Under the pieces are notes generated by a model. The model was not told the origin of the DNA and did not search any database. It saw only the letters and a program-made list of their open reading frames with translations. From assembly GCA_963798655.1 (NCBI GenBank), contig CAWCUH010000007.1, positions 372,001 through 436,000 on the forward strand: DNA of 64,000 bases, written 5' to 3'. Source of the DNA: CAVSMC01 sp963798655 (GTDB lineage Bacteria > Pseudomonadota > Gammaproteobacteria > Burkholderiales > Casimicrobiaceae). Numbering within the stretch: the stretch's first letter is position 1; every line of letters begins with the position of its first letter. A program made the position numbers and the translations under genes. Positions 8,178 to 17,015 of this stretch are shown here, piece after piece.

Positions 8178-10166
8178 CTACGGCGCTCCAAGATTCTTGG
8201 CGAGGAACTCGCCGACGCGGCGATAGAGGTCGAAGCGAACCTTCTCCTGCATGAAGCCGTGACCTTCGTCGGGATAGACGACCCATTCGACCGGGGCGCC
8301 GTGCGCGGCGAGCGCCGCTCGCATCTTCTCGCCGTGCACCAGCGGCACGCGATAGTCGGCGCCGCCGTACGCCATGAACACCGGCGCCTTGATGCGATCG
8401 GCGTTCTCGAGCGGAGATGCGGCCTTGAACAGGGCGGCGTCCTGGTCGGGATCGCCGATCAGCTCCTTCGCCGCGTACTTGATCCAGTCCGACCCGCTGA
8501 AATCCGACCACGTGACGTCGAACATCAGCGTGATGTCGGTGACGCCGACGAAGTTCACGCCGCAGCGCCAGCGCTCGGGATCGCGCGCGAGACCCATCAT
8601 CACCGCATAGCCGCCGTAGCTGCCGCCCATGATGCATGCTCGCTTTGCATCGACGGTTCCCTGCTTCGCGAGCCAGTCGACGCCGTCGTTCAGGTCGTCC
8701 TGCATCGCGCGTCCCCACTGCTTCCAGCCGGCCTCGAAGTGCTTGCGGCCCCAGCCTTCGCTGCCGCGAAACTCCGGCTGCAGCACCGCGTAGCCGAGCG
8801 AGGCGAGCCACGCCGCTTCCGCATTCCACGCCCAGTGGGCGCCGCGCAGGAACGGGCCGCCGTGCACGTAGACGACGAGCGGCAGGTTCTTCGCATCCTT
8901 GCCCTTGGGAAGCGTCAGGTACGCCGGAATGTCGAGACCGTCGCGCGCCGTGTAGTGAATCGGCGTGCGCGTGGGCATCTTCGCCGGATCGATCGCCTTG
9001 CGCACGGCGGCGAGAAACTCGAGGCGGCGCCTGTCGGGGTCGAGCATGTAGTACGACCCGGGATCGGTGTCCGAATACGAGAAGACGAGCACGCGCGAGC
9101 GCTCTGTGCCGCGCGCGAGCTCGTTGCGCTTGCCCGGCAGCGCCGCGTCGACGGTCGCCTGCAGCTTCGCCCAGTCGTCGTCGAACCACACGGCGCCCGG
9201 TCGCTCGCCCTCGTACGCGAAGCCGACGATGCGCTTCTTGCGCCAGTCGTAGACGAAGCCGTCGTCATGCTGGCCGAGCTCGTGGTCGCCGCCGTCGAGA
9301 TCGGCGCGCGGGTGTGCGACCACCGGCTCGCCGAACGATTTCTTCGCCGGGTCGTAGCGATACAGCGCCTGCGTCGCGCGGCCGACGTCGGATCCGACGA
9401 TCATCGAGCCGTCGCCGTCGAACGCGACCGGCGCATAGCGGGCCCCGCGCAACGCGAACTCGCCCATCTGCACCCACTTCGCGTCGCCGCTCGCTCGCCA
9501 GTACGCGCGGTTCATCAGGCCGCCGCGTTCCATCGTGACCGCACCGCGCACCTCGCCGTTGCGGTCGACCACCCAGCGCACGACGTCGCCCGGCTTGTCG
9601 CCGTACAGCGGCGTCTTGCGGCCCGTCTTCGTGTTCATCCGATAGATGTCCGGAAAGCGCGCATTGTTGTCGTTGTTCAGCACGATGATGTCGTCGCTGC
9701 CGTCGCGCAGGAACGTGTGCGGCAGCGTGTAACGATAGACGAAGCTGTTCGAGTTGATCACCGCCTTGAGCGTCGGCGCGAGCGTACGGAAATCGCTGCC
9801 GTCGCGATTGAACGCGAAAAGGCCGCCGCCGAGCTGCTCGCCGAGGCCCGACTGCAGATCGAGCACCGAGAACGCGATCCGATCGTCGTTGACCCAGTTG
9901 AACCGGGCGACGTCGGCGCCGTCGATGCCGCCGGCGATCGTGCTGGTGTTCGTGTCGAGGTCGAGCACGGCGATGACGAGCCGGCCGCGCACCGGCACGA
10001 GTGCGCCGAGATAGCGCCCCGACGGAGACAGCCGGACGCTTCGGTAGTCGGCGTGGCTGAAGAACGGTTCGGGCGAAACCGTTTCCGCGCATACCGTTGT
10101 CGCAAGGAAAGACAGGAGCGCCACGGCGGCACTCGCCGCGGCGCGCTGGAGAACGTTCGGGTACAT
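8178..10166 (-). CDS. Secreted S9-family peptidase (prolyl-oligopeptidase/acylaminoacyl-peptidase type)
   Basis: Serine peptidase of clan SC that cleaves short peptides, predicted periplasmic. The 662-aa protein has a signal peptide (about residues 1-27, ending TVCA), then an N-terminal beta-propeller with repeated seven-blade-like strands to about residue 400. A C-terminal alpha/beta hydrolase follows. The catalytic triad is visible: Ser near 516 in GGSYGGYAV, Asp near 604 in GGADYRVP, His near 636 in DEGHGF. An oxyanion-hole motif HGGP is near 430. ATG 10166 was chosen because it directly precedes the signal peptide; reading further upstream adds non-conserved residues. It pairs with the following exported protein gene. 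Confidence 0.92.
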   Translation of the reverse strand: MYPNVLQRAAASAAVALLSFLATTVCAETVSPEPFFSHADYRSVRLSPSGRYLGALVPVRGRLVIAVLDLDTNTSTIAGGIDGADVARFNWVNDDRIAFSVLDLQSGLGEQLGGGLFAFNRDGSDFRTLAPTLKAVINSNSFVYRYTLPHTFLRDGSDDIIVLNNDNNARFPDIYRMNTKTGRKTPLYGDKPGDVVRWVVDRNGEVRGAVTMERGGLMNRAYWRASGDAKWVQMGEFALRGARYAPVAFDGDGSMIVGSDVGRATQALYRYDPAKKSFGEPVVAHPRADLDGGDHELGQHDDGFVYDWRKKRIVGFAYEGERPGAVWFDDDWAKLQATVDAALPGKRNELARGTERSRVLVFSYSDTDPGSYYMLDPDRRRLEFLAAVRKAIDPAKMPTRTPIHYTARDGLDIPAYLTLPKGKDAKNLPLVVYVHGGPFLRGAHWAWNAEAAWLASLGYAVLQPEFRGSEGWGRKHFEAGWKQWGRAMQDDLNDGVDWLAKQGTVDAKRACIMGGSYGGYAVMMGLARDPERWRCGVNFVGVTDITLMFDVTWSDFSGSDWIKYAAKELIGDPDQDAALFKAASPLENADRIKAPVFMAYGGADYRVPLVHGEKMRAALAAHGAPVEWVVYPDEGHGFMQEKVRFDLYRRVGEFLAKNLGAP

Positions 10167-10315
10167 GATCTGTGCTCGGTGGCAAAACGGGCGGCCCCTG
10201 GGGGCTTGCGCCGCGCCGCTCGTCGCGGCCGGCGAGCAGCGGGGCGCCGCGCACCGTATCATATGCCGCCGTACCGCGCCGTTGCCTGGCGCACGCTCGC
10301 GTCGCGCCATCGCCA

Positions 10316-12868
10316 ATGACCGCACCCGGAACCCGCTTCACCCTCGAGGTCACGCCGAAGATTCCGGCGCGCATCGGACGGCTCGCCGAACTCGCGAACG
10401 ACCTGTGGTACAGCTGGGACCGTCCGGCGCGCCGGCTCTTCGCGCGCCTCGACACGTCGCTTTGGCTCGACGTCGGGCACAGCCCGAAGGCGATGCTGCA
10501 ACAGGTGGACGAAAAGCGCCTCGCGGCTGCCGCCGACGATCCGGTCTACCTGACGAACTACAGTCGGGTGCTGTCCGCGTACGACACGTACCTCGGCCAA
10601 ACCGCGCCGCGAATCACGAGCGCCGAGCTTTCCGACGACGACCTGATCGCGTACTTCTGCGCGGAGTTCGGATTCCACGAGAGCCTGCCGACCTACTCCG
10701 GCGGACTCGGCATCCTCGCCGGCGATCACTGCAAGGCGGCGAGCGACGCGCGGCTTCCGTTCATCGGCGTAGGGCTGCTCTATCGGCAGGGCTACTTCCT
10801 GCAGACGATCGACGGCGAAGGCAATCAGCAGACGACTTACACCGACGCCGACTTCGACGCGCTGCCGATCGAGCCGGCGCTCGACGCGAGCGGGCACACG
10901 CTGCTGATCGATGTCGAGCTGTCCGGGCGTAGCATCAAGGTCAAGGTATGGCGGGCGCGCGTCGGTCACGTGCGGCTGTACCTGCTCGACACCGACCTCG
11001 AATCGAACAGCGACCACGACCGCGACATCGGACATCGCCTGTACGGCGGCGATCGCGCGACGCGACTCGAGCAGGAACTGGTGCTCGGCGTGGGCGGCGT
11101 GCGCGCGCTTGCCGCGCTCGGCTACACACCGACGGTGTGGCACATGAACGAAGGCCACGCCGCGTTCCTCGTGCTCGAGCGTGCACGCATGGTGATGAAG
11201 CAGGGCGTGCCGTTTGGCGCCGCGCTCGAGGCGGTGGCGGCGAACACCGTGTTCACGACGCATACGGCCGTGCCGGCCGGACACGACCACTTCAGCGACG
11301 ACATGATGGCGGCGTACTTTGCCGACTATGCTAAGGAGACCGGCGTCGAGCTTCCAACGCTGCTTTCGCTCGGTCACACGACGCAGAGCGCCGACTTCAA
11401 CATGACGGCGCTCGCCGTGCGCGGCTCGCGCCACCAGAACGGCGTGTCGCGCATCCATGCCGGCATCAGCCGCGCGATGCTCGCCTCGTTGTGGCCGCAG
11501 GTCGCGCCCGACGACAATCCGGTCGAATACGTGACCAACGGCGTGCACGTGCTGACGTTCCTCGCGCCGGAGTGGCACGACATCTTCGAGCGCTTCCTCG
11601 GCGTCGACTGGTCGCAGCGGCTCACCGACGTCGACTACTGGACGCGCGTCGAGCGCATTCCAGACGCCATGTTCTGGAGCGTGCGTGAATACCTTAAGTC
11701 GCAGATGCTCGAGATCGTGCGCCAGCGCATACGCGACGCGCTCGTGCGCAATCGCGGCAGCGAGTCGCATCTCGAGCGGCTGTTCAAGTACGCCGATCCG
11801 CGCAACCCGAAGGTGCTGACGATCGGCTTCGGCCGCCGCTTCGCGACGTACAAGCGATCGACGCTGCTGTTCGAGGACCTGGACGCGCTGAAGCAGATCG
11901 TCTCCGACCCCGAGCGGCCGGTGCTGTTCATCTTCGCGGGCAAGGCGCACCCGGCGGACACGCCCGGACAGGACCTCATCCGTCACGTGATGAGGATCGC
12001 GCGGATGCCGGACTTCGCCGGCCGCGTGCTGCTCGTCGAGAATTACGACCTGCGCCTCGCGCGCCGGCTCGTCGCGGGCGTCGACGTCTGGCTCAACAAT
12101 CCGATCCATCCGCTCGAGGCATCCGGCACGTCAGGGATGAAGGCGTCGATGAACGGCACGATCAACCTGTCGGTGCTCGACGGCTGGTGGGACGAGGCTT
12201 ACGACGGCAGCAACGGATGGGCGATCAAGCCGGCGTCCGACCGGCTGGGGCCGCAGGAGCGCGACGACGACGAGGCGCGCACGCTCTACGAGCTGCTCCA
12301 GGACCGCGTGATCCCGATGTTCTACGATCGCAACGGCCTCGCGTACTCGAGCGACTGGGTGGCGATGGCGAAGCACGCGATGGCGAGCGTGCTGCCGCGC
12401 TTCAACGCCGAGCGCATGCTGACCGAGTACGTGCAGAAGCTCTACGGACCCGCCGCGGCGCATGGCCGCGAATACCACGCCCACGGCTATGCCGGCGCGC
12501 GCGAAGTCGCCGCCTGGAAGGAGCAGGTGCGCGAACAGTGGCCGCGCGTACGCATGCGCCGCATCGACACGCCGCCGCACCGTATTGCGTTCGGCGAGCG
12601 TGTGCGCGTCGAGGTCGACGTGACGCTCGCCGGGCTCGCCGCGCACGACGTCAGCGTCGAGCTGCTTCTCGCCCCGTCGCGGCCCGACGACACGTCGCTG
12701 CAGCAGCTGCAGCTCGTCGCGACCGACGGAGGCGGCGACGACGAGCAGCGCTACGCGCTCGACCTCGCGCCCGAGTTCTGCGGCAAGCTCGACTACCGGA
12801 TACGCGCGTACCCGCAGCATCCGAAGCTCACGCACCGCTTCGAGCTCGGGCTCATGCTGTGGCTGTGA
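10316..12868 (+). CDS. glgP: Alpha-glucan phosphorylase
   Basis: Releases glucose 1-phosphate from the non-reducing ends of glycogen or maltodextrin using pyridoxal phosphate. The 850-aa protein is the GT35 form with an N-terminal DUF3417-like segment (NDLWYSWDRPARRLFARLD near residue 25) rather than the classical muscle/E. coli form. The PLP-binding lysine is near residue 609 in SGTSGMKASMNG. Motifs HMNEGHAAFL and FTTHTAVPAGHD (near 275-320) line the active site. ATG 10316 directly precedes the conserved start. It opens the glycogen island and converges on glgA, overlapping its 3' end by 17 bp. Confidence 0.94.
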   Translation: MTAPGTRFTLEVTPKIPARIGRLAELANDLWYSWDRPARRLFARLDTSLWLDVGHSPKAMLQQVDEKRLAAAADDPVYLTNYSRVLSAYDTYLGQTAPRITSAELSDDDLIAYFCAEFGFHESLPTYSGGLGILAGDHCKAASDARLPFIGVGLLYRQGYFLQTIDGEGNQQTTYTDADFDALPIEPALDASGHTLLIDVELSGRSIKVKVWRARVGHVRLYLLDTDLESNSDHDRDIGHRLYGGDRATRLEQELVLGVGGVRALAALGYTPTVWHMNEGHAAFLVLERARMVMKQGVPFGAALEAVAANTVFTTHTAVPAGHDHFSDDMMAAYFADYAKETGVELPTLLSLGHTTQSADFNMTALAVRGSRHQNGVSRIHAGISRAMLASLWPQVAPDDNPVEYVTNGVHVLTFLAPEWHDIFERFLGVDWSQRLTDVDYWTRVERIPDAMFWSVREYLKSQMLEIVRQRIRDALVRNRGSESHLERLFKYADPRNPKVLTIGFGRRFATYKRSTLLFEDLDALKQIVSDPERPVLFIFAGKAHPADTPGQDLIRHVMRIARMPDFAGRVLLVENYDLRLARRLVAGVDVWLNNPIHPLEASGTSGMKASMNGTINLSVLDGWWDEAYDGSNGWAIKPASDRLGPQERDDDEARTLYELLQDRVIPMFYDRNGLAYSSDWVAMAKHAMASVLPRFNAERMLTEYVQKLYGPAAAHGREYHAHGYAGAREVAAWKEQVREQWPRVRMRRIDTPPHRIAFGERVRVEVDVTLAGLAAHDVSVELLLAPSRPDDTSLQQLQLVATDGGGDDEQRYALDLAPEFCGKLDYRIRAYPQHPKLTHRFELGLMLWL

Positions 12869-14324
12869 CGCGCTCGACGATGCGCTGATACAGCCGCGCG
12901 TACTCGGCGGCGGATGCGCGCCAGCCGAAGTCGCGCGCCATCGCGCACTTCTGCAACCGCCGCCACGCGCGCTCTTCGCGCCAGACCTCGACGCAGCGCT
13001 CGATCGCGTCGATCATCGCTTCCGCCGTCGGCTCCCCGAAGGCGAAGCCGCTCGCGCTGCCGGCGGCGAGCGACTGCGCATCGCAGTCGACGACCGAGTC
13101 GGCGAGCCCGCCGGTCGCGTGGACGATCGGCGGCGTGCCGTAACGCTGGCTGTACATCTGGTTCATCCCGCACGGCTCGAAGCGCGACGGCATCAGGAAC
13201 GCGTCGGCGCCCGCCTCGATCATGTGCGCGAGCGCCTCGTCGAAGCGGATCTGCACGCCGACGCTCTGCGGATGCCGATGCGCGGCCTGCGCGAGCGCGG
13301 CCTCGAGATCGCGCTCGCCTTCGCCGAGCACGACGAGCTGTGCCGGCAGCGCGACGATGCGCTCGGCCGCCGCAGCGACGAGATCGACGCCCTTCTGATG
13401 GGTGAGCCGGCTCACGAGCCCGAGCAGCGGCACGTCGCGGCGGGGCGCGAGCGCGAACGCCTGCTGCAGCGCTTGCTTGTTGCGCGCCTTGCGCCACAGC
13501 GAGCTCGAGCTGTAGCGTGCGGCAATGAACCGGTCGGTTCGCGGGTTCCATACTGAATCGTCGATGCCGTTCAGGATGCCGAACAGGTCCGCGCCGCGCG
13601 CGGCGAGAAGGCCCTCGAATCCCATGCCGAGCGGTGGCAGCTGAATTTCGCGCGCGTACGTCGGGCTCACCGTGGTGATCGCGTCGGCGTAGTAGAGACC
13701 CGCCTTGAGGAATGACAGCTTGCCGTGGTACTCGACGCCGTACATCGACCACGAGGACGCGGGCAGCCCGAGCCGTGCGAGCGCACTCGCCTCGAAGATG
13801 CCGGGGAAGGCGAGGTTGTGAATGGTCATCACGCTCGCGGCGTGCTTGCGGCCGTTCATCGCGATGTACGCGGGCGCAAGCGCCGCCTGCCAGTCGTGCG
13901 CGTGGACGACGTCGGGGCGCCAGTCGAGCGGCGCTGAATCCATCGCGAGCAGCGCCGCTGCGCGGCCGAGCAGTCCGAAGCGCTGCACGTTGTCGGGCCA
14001 GTCACGGCCGTTCTCGTCCTGATACGGACCGCCGCCGCGCGCATACAGCTCGGGAGCGTCGATCAGGTACGCGCCCACGCCGTTCGGCAACATCGCCTCG
14101 AGCAAACGGGCACCCGGCAATCCGGCGAACGCGGCGAGCTTCACGCGCTCGACCGCGCGGGGCAGCGCGAGCAGCACCTGCGGATAGCCGGGCAGCATCA
14201 CGCGCACGTCGACGTTCGCATCGGCGAGCGCTTTCGGCAGCGCGGCGATCACGTCGGCGAGGCCGCCCGTCTTCACGAGACCGGCGCACTCGGAGGCGAC
14301 GAACAGCACGCGGGCGTTTTTCAC
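12852..14324 (-). CDS. glgA: Glycogen synthase (ADP-glucose)
   Basis: GT5 enzyme that elongates alpha-1,4-glucan from ADP-glucose. The 490-aa protein carries the ADP-glucose-binding motif KTGGLADV (Lys18), a HAHDWQAAL segment near residue 145 and the C-terminal nucleophile-region motif PSRFEPCGMNQMY near 385. The start is GTG at 14324 with AGGA 8 nt upstream. It is transcribed opposite to the rest of the island. Divergent glk begins 118 bp away. A weak minus-strand minus-10-like GATAAT at 14351-14356 lies in that gap. The 3' end overlaps glgP by 17 bp tail to tail. Confidence 0.95.
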   Translation of the reverse strand: MKNARVLFVASECAGLVKTGGLADVIAALPKALADANVDVRVMLPGYPQVLLALPRAVERVKLAAFAGLPGARLLEAMLPNGVGAYLIDAPELYARGGGPYQDENGRDWPDNVQRFGLLGRAAALLAMDSAPLDWRPDVVHAHDWQAALAPAYIAMNGRKHAASVMTIHNLAFPGIFEASALARLGLPASSWSMYGVEYHGKLSFLKAGLYYADAITTVSPTYAREIQLPPLGMGFEGLLAARGADLFGILNGIDDSVWNPRTDRFIAARYSSSSLWRKARNKQALQQAFALAPRRDVPLLGLVSRLTHQKGVDLVAAAAERIVALPAQLVVLGEGERDLEAALAQAAHRHPQSVGVQIRFDEALAHMIEAGADAFLMPSRFEPCGMNQMYSQRYGTPPIVHATGGLADSVVDCDAQSLAAGSASGFAFGEPTAEAMIDAIERCVEVWREERAWRRLQKCAMARDFGWRASAAEYARLYQRIVERVTATA

Positions 14325-14442
14325 GGAGGTCCTGCCGAACGGAACGCGATATTATCGGCGAAGGTCGGATGACACAAACACGCATTTGCGCGCGCACCGC
14401 GTCTATGCGCAACATTTACCGGCCGCTGTGCGCGCTGATCCG

Positions 14443-15450
14443 ATGGCAAACGCAACGCGCCCCATCGTCGTACTCGCCGGCGACATCGGCGGCACGAACG
14501 CGCGGCTGCGCCTCGCGCATGCGCACGAGGAACGCCTGTCGACCGACGCCGAGCAGGCCTACCGCGTCGCCGACTTCGTCGAGCTCGAAGACGCGCTCGC
14601 CGCATTCATCGCGCGCGCCGGCGCCGATGCGAACGGGCGGCTTGCGATCGACCGCGCGTGCTTCGCCGTTGCAGGGCCGATCGACGACGGACGCGCGAAG
14701 CTCACGAATGCGCCGTGGACGATCGATGCGCAGGCGCTCGCCGATCGGTTTCACATCGGTCGGGTGACGCTCGTCAACGACTTTCACGCCGCCGCGGCCG
14801 GCGTCGACGATGTCGAGCCCGGACAGACAGTCGTGCTGCAGCAAGGCGCCGAGGCGCCTCACGCGGCGCGCCTCGTCATCGGCGCCGGCACCGGTCTCGG
14901 GGTCGCGTACGCGATACCGATCGGCGATCGCCATCGCGTCGTGCCCGGCGAGGGCGGCCATGTGGGATTCGCGCCGGCCGACGACGAGCAGATCGAGCTT
15001 TGCCGCTTCGTGCGTGCGTCGGTCGGGCGCGTGAGCGCCGAGCACGTGCTGTCCGGGCCCGGCATCGTGCGGCTCTATGCGTTCGCGATCGGGGCCGATC
15101 CGCTCGCGATGCGCGTGCCCGACGATGTCGCAGGCGAAGGCGCAGCCGCCGTCGCCCGACGTGCCGACGCCGGCGAGCCTGCCGCGTGCCGGGCGCTCGA
15201 GCTGTTCGCGTCGATCCTTGGCGCCGTCTCGGGCGACCATGCGCTATCGGTGCTGGCGTTCGGCGGCGTCAGCATCGCCGGCGGCGTCGCCGCCAAGCTT
15301 GCGTCGCATCTTGCGCGCGGCGCGCTCGTCGCGGCGTTCAACGCCAAGGGCGTCCATTGCGCGCTGATGGCGCGAATGCCGGTGCGCATCGTGCAGGACG
15401 AGCGGCTCGGCCTCGCCGGCGCCGCACGGCTTGCGCTCGGCGAATCGTAG
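14443..15450 (+). CDS. glk: Glucokinase
   Basis: ROK-independent, E. coli Glk-type glucokinase that phosphorylates glucose with ATP. The 335-aa protein shows the phosphate-binding AGDIGGTNARLRL at the N terminus, the substrate segment LVNDFHAAAAGV near residue 110, and GAGTGLGVAY near 145. The start ATG 14443 precedes the conserved DIGGTN by 13 residues. In this setting it returns glucose released from glucan by the GH57 enzymes to glucose 6-phosphate. A 220-bp gap with no obvious gene separates it from glgC. Confidence 0.94.
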   Translation: MANATRPIVVLAGDIGGTNARLRLAHAHEERLSTDAEQAYRVADFVELEDALAAFIARAGADANGRLAIDRACFAVAGPIDDGRAKLTNAPWTIDAQALADRFHIGRVTLVNDFHAAAAGVDDVEPGQTVVLQQGAEAPHAARLVIGAGTGLGVAYAIPIGDRHRVVPGEGGHVGFAPADDEQIELCRFVRASVGRVSAEHVLSGPGIVRLYAFAIGADPLAMRVPDDVAGEGAAAVARRADAGEPAACRALELFASILGAVSGDHALSVLAFGGVSIAGGVAAKLASHLARGALVAAFNAKGVHCALMARMPVRIVQDERLGLAGAARLALGES

Positions 15451-15670
15451 GCGCCCCGATGCGTTCGCGACCGACACCGGAGGCCGCGACGGAACCAGTC
15501 GCCGCTCGCGCCCTCGATAGGGATATGCGCGCTGCATCGAAAGACCGCGCCGAGCGAACGGCCGCACCAGCGGGCGTGCCGCCCGCCGCTGCGACGCGCG
15601 GCAGGCGTCAAACTGCCGCATTGGCCCGCGCGGTTAGAAACCGCGACAATCGCGCGTCGAGGAGATCGCC

Positions 15671-16990
15671 ATGAACGACAACGTTCAGCCGCGGCCGCGT
15701 GACCTGCCGCCGCTCGTCGAAAGCGCGGCCGCCCTGGGGCCGCGCCTTGCACGCAACAGCGTCGCGATGGTGCTCGCCGGCGGCCGCGGATCGCGGCTCG
15801 GCCCGCTGACCGACTGGCGTGCAAAGCCCGCCGTGCCGTTCGCCGGCAAGTTCCGCATCATCGACTTCACGCTGTCGAACTGCGTGAACTCCGGCATCCG
15901 GCGCATCGGCATCGCGACGCAGTACAAGGCGCAGAGCCTGATCCGCCATGTGCAGCGCGGCTGGTCGTTCCTCGACGGGCGCTTCAACGAGTTCGTCGAG
16001 CTGCTTCCGGCTCAGCAGCGCGTCACCGCCGACTGGTACAAGAACACCGCGGATGCCGTCTACCAGAACCTCGACATCCTGCGCTCGCATTCGCCCGAGC
16101 ACGTGCTGATCCTCGCCGGCGATCACGTCTACAAGATGGATTACACGCAGCTCCTTGCCGACCACGTGCGGCGCGAAGCCGACATGACGATCGTCTGCAT
16201 GGAAGTGCCGCTCGCCGAGGCGCGCGGCTTCGGCGTCATGCAGATCGACGATACGGGACGCATCATCGGCTTCCAGGAAAAACCGCGCGAGCCGCGGCCC
16301 GTGCCCGGACGCAGCGACGTCGCACTCGCGAGCATGGGCATCTACGCGTTCGACGCGCCGTTCCTCTACGGCGAGCTGATACGCGACGCCGCGGACGACG
16401 GGTCGTCGCACGACTTCGGCCACGATATCATTCCGCACCTGATCGACGGCGGCTACAACGTCGTCGCGCACCGCTTCCAGGACAGCTGCGTCAACATGAT
16501 GGATGGCCGTCCGTACTGGCGCGACGTCGGCACGATCGACGCGTTCTGGGAAGCGAACCTCGACCTTACGCACGTGACGCCCGATCTCAATCTCTACGAC
16601 GACAACTGGCCGATATGGACGTACCAGGAGCAGCTGCCGCCGGCGAAGTTCGTGTTCGACGAGGAAGGTCGGCGCGGCGTGGCCGTCGATTCGCTCGTCT
16701 CCGGAGGCTGCATCATCAGCGGCTCGACGGTGCGCCGCTCGCTGCTCTTCTCGAACGTTCGCGTGCACAGCTATTGCCTGATCGAGGATTCGGTCGTGCT
16801 CGGCAACGTCGACGTCGCGCGCAACTGCGTTATCCGCCGCGCGGTGATCGACAAGGATTGCCTGCTGCCGGATGGCATGACGATCGGCGTCGACATCGAT
16901 GCGGACCGCAAGCGCTTTCACGTCACCGATCGCGGCGTCACGCTGGTGACGCCCGACATGCTCGGACACCCCGTGCATCACCTGCCGTGA
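15671..16990 (+). CDS. glgC: Glucose-1-phosphate adenylyltransferase (ADP-glucose pyrophosphorylase)
   Basis: Makes ADP-glucose from glucose 1-phosphate and ATP, the committed step of bacterial glycogen synthesis. The 439-aa protein shows the nucleotidyltransferase signature LAGGRGSRLGPLTDWRAKPA near residue 35 and the RIIDFTLSNCVNSGIRRI segment near 60. The substrate-binding GFQEKP is near 200, and a C-terminal left-handed beta-helix begins near residue 330. The ATG is preceded by GGAG at the correct distance. The 220 bp upstream hold no recognised gene. The GH57 gene follows 25 bp downstream, so these are probably one transcript. Confidence 0.95.
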   Translation: MNDNVQPRPRDLPPLVESAAALGPRLARNSVAMVLAGGRGSRLGPLTDWRAKPAVPFAGKFRIIDFTLSNCVNSGIRRIGIATQYKAQSLIRHVQRGWSFLDGRFNEFVELLPAQQRVTADWYKNTADAVYQNLDILRSHSPEHVLILAGDHVYKMDYTQLLADHVRREADMTIVCMEVPLAEARGFGVMQIDDTGRIIGFQEKPREPRPVPGRSDVALASMGIYAFDAPFLYGELIRDAADDGSSHDFGHDIIPHLIDGGYNVVAHRFQDSCVNMMDGRPYWRDVGTIDAFWEANLDLTHVTPDLNLYDDNWPIWTYQEQLPPAKFVFDEEGRRGVAVDSLVSGGCIISGSTVRRSLLFSNVRVHSYCLIEDSVVLGNVDVARNCVIRRAVIDKDCLLPDGMTIGVDIDADRKRFHVTDRGVTLVTPDMLGHPVHHLP

Positions 16991-17015
16991 GTCGCAGCGC
17001 GCTCGCCGTTACCCG

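Noticed and set aside
15459..15674. About 70-codon ORF between glk and glgC
   Set aside because: Arg/Ala-rich, no motif, and it runs into the glgC start; probably spurious.
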